Source: Paludibacteraceae bacterium
Lineage (GTDB): Bacteria > Bacteroidota > Bacteroidia > Bacteroidales > Paludibacteraceae
NCBI GenBank assembly: GCA_018055865.1
Contig: JAGPGR010000123.1
Location: forward strand, 1 to 6,135
Direction: 5' to 3'
DNA length: 6,135 nt
Below the pieces are notes generated by a model. That model saw only the letters and a program-made list of their open reading frames with translations, was not told the DNA's origin and searched no databases. Position 1 is the stretch's first letter. Every line of letters starts with the position of its first letter. Positions 5,639-6,135 of the stretch are shown piece after piece. Both the position numbers and the translations under genes were made by a program.

Positions 5639-6135
5639 TTGACAGAATTTATCAAAAATACTGCTCTGAAAATCGGTTTTGATGCTTGTGGAATAGCCAA
5701 AGCCGATTTTTTGAATGAAGATGCCGGATTTATGAAAACCTGGCTCGGTAACGGATTTCACGGAGAAATGGGTTATCTGGAGCGAAATTTTGACAAAAGG
5801 ACTGACCCGACTTTGCTGGTGGAAGGGTGTAAATCCATTATTGTAACCCTGATGAATTATTTTCCTGAAGAATTTCAAGCAGTAGATGCGCCGAAAATCT
5901 CTAAATATGCTTATAGCCGGATTGATTATCATACAGTTATGCGCGAAAAGCTAGAGATGTTAGAGAACAGAATAAAAGATGAATTCGGAGAAAGTTGCTT
6001 CAACGCAGATCAGCAGCATCGGTTTGTGGATTCTGCGCCTGTATTGGAGCGGCAATGGGCAGTAAGAGCCGGCTTGGGTTGGATAGGTAAGAATAAAATG
6101 TTGATTAATCCCGTGTTAGGATCCTTTTGTTTTAT
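5639..6135 (+). CDS. queG: Epoxyqueuosine reductase QueG, N-terminal part, cut off by window edge
   Basis: QueG is a cobalamin- and [4Fe-4S]-dependent cytosolic enzyme that reduces epoxyqueuosine to queuosine in tRNA, the last step of queuosine synthesis. The 165 residues visible cover about half of a family protein of about 310. They begin TEFIKNTALKIGFDACGIAKAD, continue through the conserved GEMGYL (about 42-47) and end past the strong signature DSAPVLERQWAVRAGLGWIGKN. Asp131 in that motif corresponds to the proposed catalytic acid. The Fe-S cysteine motifs lie beyond the edge. The frame is closed by TGA at 5633-5635, and the only start that keeps the conserved N-terminus is TTG at 5639. 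A nearby ATG at 5628 is out of frame and stops after four codons. Either TTG is the true start, or one T is missing from the 5637-5640 run. The gene follows the terminator, so it needs its own promoter. Confidence 0.93.
   Translation, partial: MTEFIKNTALKIGFDACGIAKADFLNEDAGFMKTWLGNGFHGEMGYLERNFDKRTDPTLLVEGCKSIIVTLMNYFPEEFQAVDAPKISKYAYSRIDYHTVMREKLEMLENRIKDEFGESCFNADQQHRFVDSAPVLERQWAVRAGLGWIGKNKMLINPVLGSFCF

Noticed and set aside
5600..5932. Minus-strand open frame of 110 codons
   Set aside because: It is antisense to the conserved QueG frame and the terminator, and has no recognisable motif.
1..6135. Search for a new defence, mobile or RNA-guided system
   Set aside because: All frames with family motifs are core metabolic, envelope or tRNA-modification genes. 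There are no direct-repeat arrays, integrase or transposase frames, or att-like repeats.

Overview
The window looks like chromosomal core sequence from a member of the Bacteroidota, probably Bacteroidales. The evidence is AT-rich intergenic DNA, no Shine-Dalgarno sequences ahead of the genes, a TAnnTTTG-type promoter box upstream of pdxJ, a DUF4369-like lipoprotein with a thioredoxin fold, and the Bacteroidota-style variants of PdxJ, ExbB, ExbD and TonB. I see no insertion sequence, phage gene, tRNA, rRNA or CRISPR array.

Layout: a 3'-truncated NAD kinase gene (nadK) reads leftward from 723 to the left edge. A 359-bp AT-rich divergent intergenic region (724-1082) carries candidate promoters for both directions. 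Rightward come pdxJ (1083-1802), exbB/tolQ-type (1844-2539), a 97-bp spacer with an inverted repeat and a short tandem repeat, exbD/tolR-type (2637-3083), a tonB/tolA-type transducer that starts at the base after the exbD stop (3084-3857), a DJ-1/PfpI family gene (3895-4443), and a lipoprotein with a cysteine-free thioredoxin-like domain (4448-5575). A clear intrinsic terminator (5583-5618) closes this run. The queG gene then starts with an unusual TTG at 5639 and runs off the right edge.

The six genes from pdxJ to the lipoprotein are co-directional, with gaps of 0 to 97 bp and no internal terminator that I trust, so they could form one transcription unit. ExbB, ExbD and TonB should form one inner-membrane motor that uses proton-motive force to act across the periplasm, either on TonB-dependent outer-membrane receptors or, if Tol-like, on envelope constriction. 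PdxJ makes pyridoxine 5'-phosphate and NadK makes NADP; both are cytosolic cofactor enzymes. The DJ-1 protein and the lipoprotein suggest a protein-damage or thiol/envelope-stress theme, but their substrates are unknown.

Nothing here is clearly a new system. The points most worth a second look are the Cys in place of the usual transmembrane His in the TonB/TolA-type protein, the loss of both redox cysteines in the lipoprotein, the RNA hairpin between exbB and exbD, and the odd start of queG.
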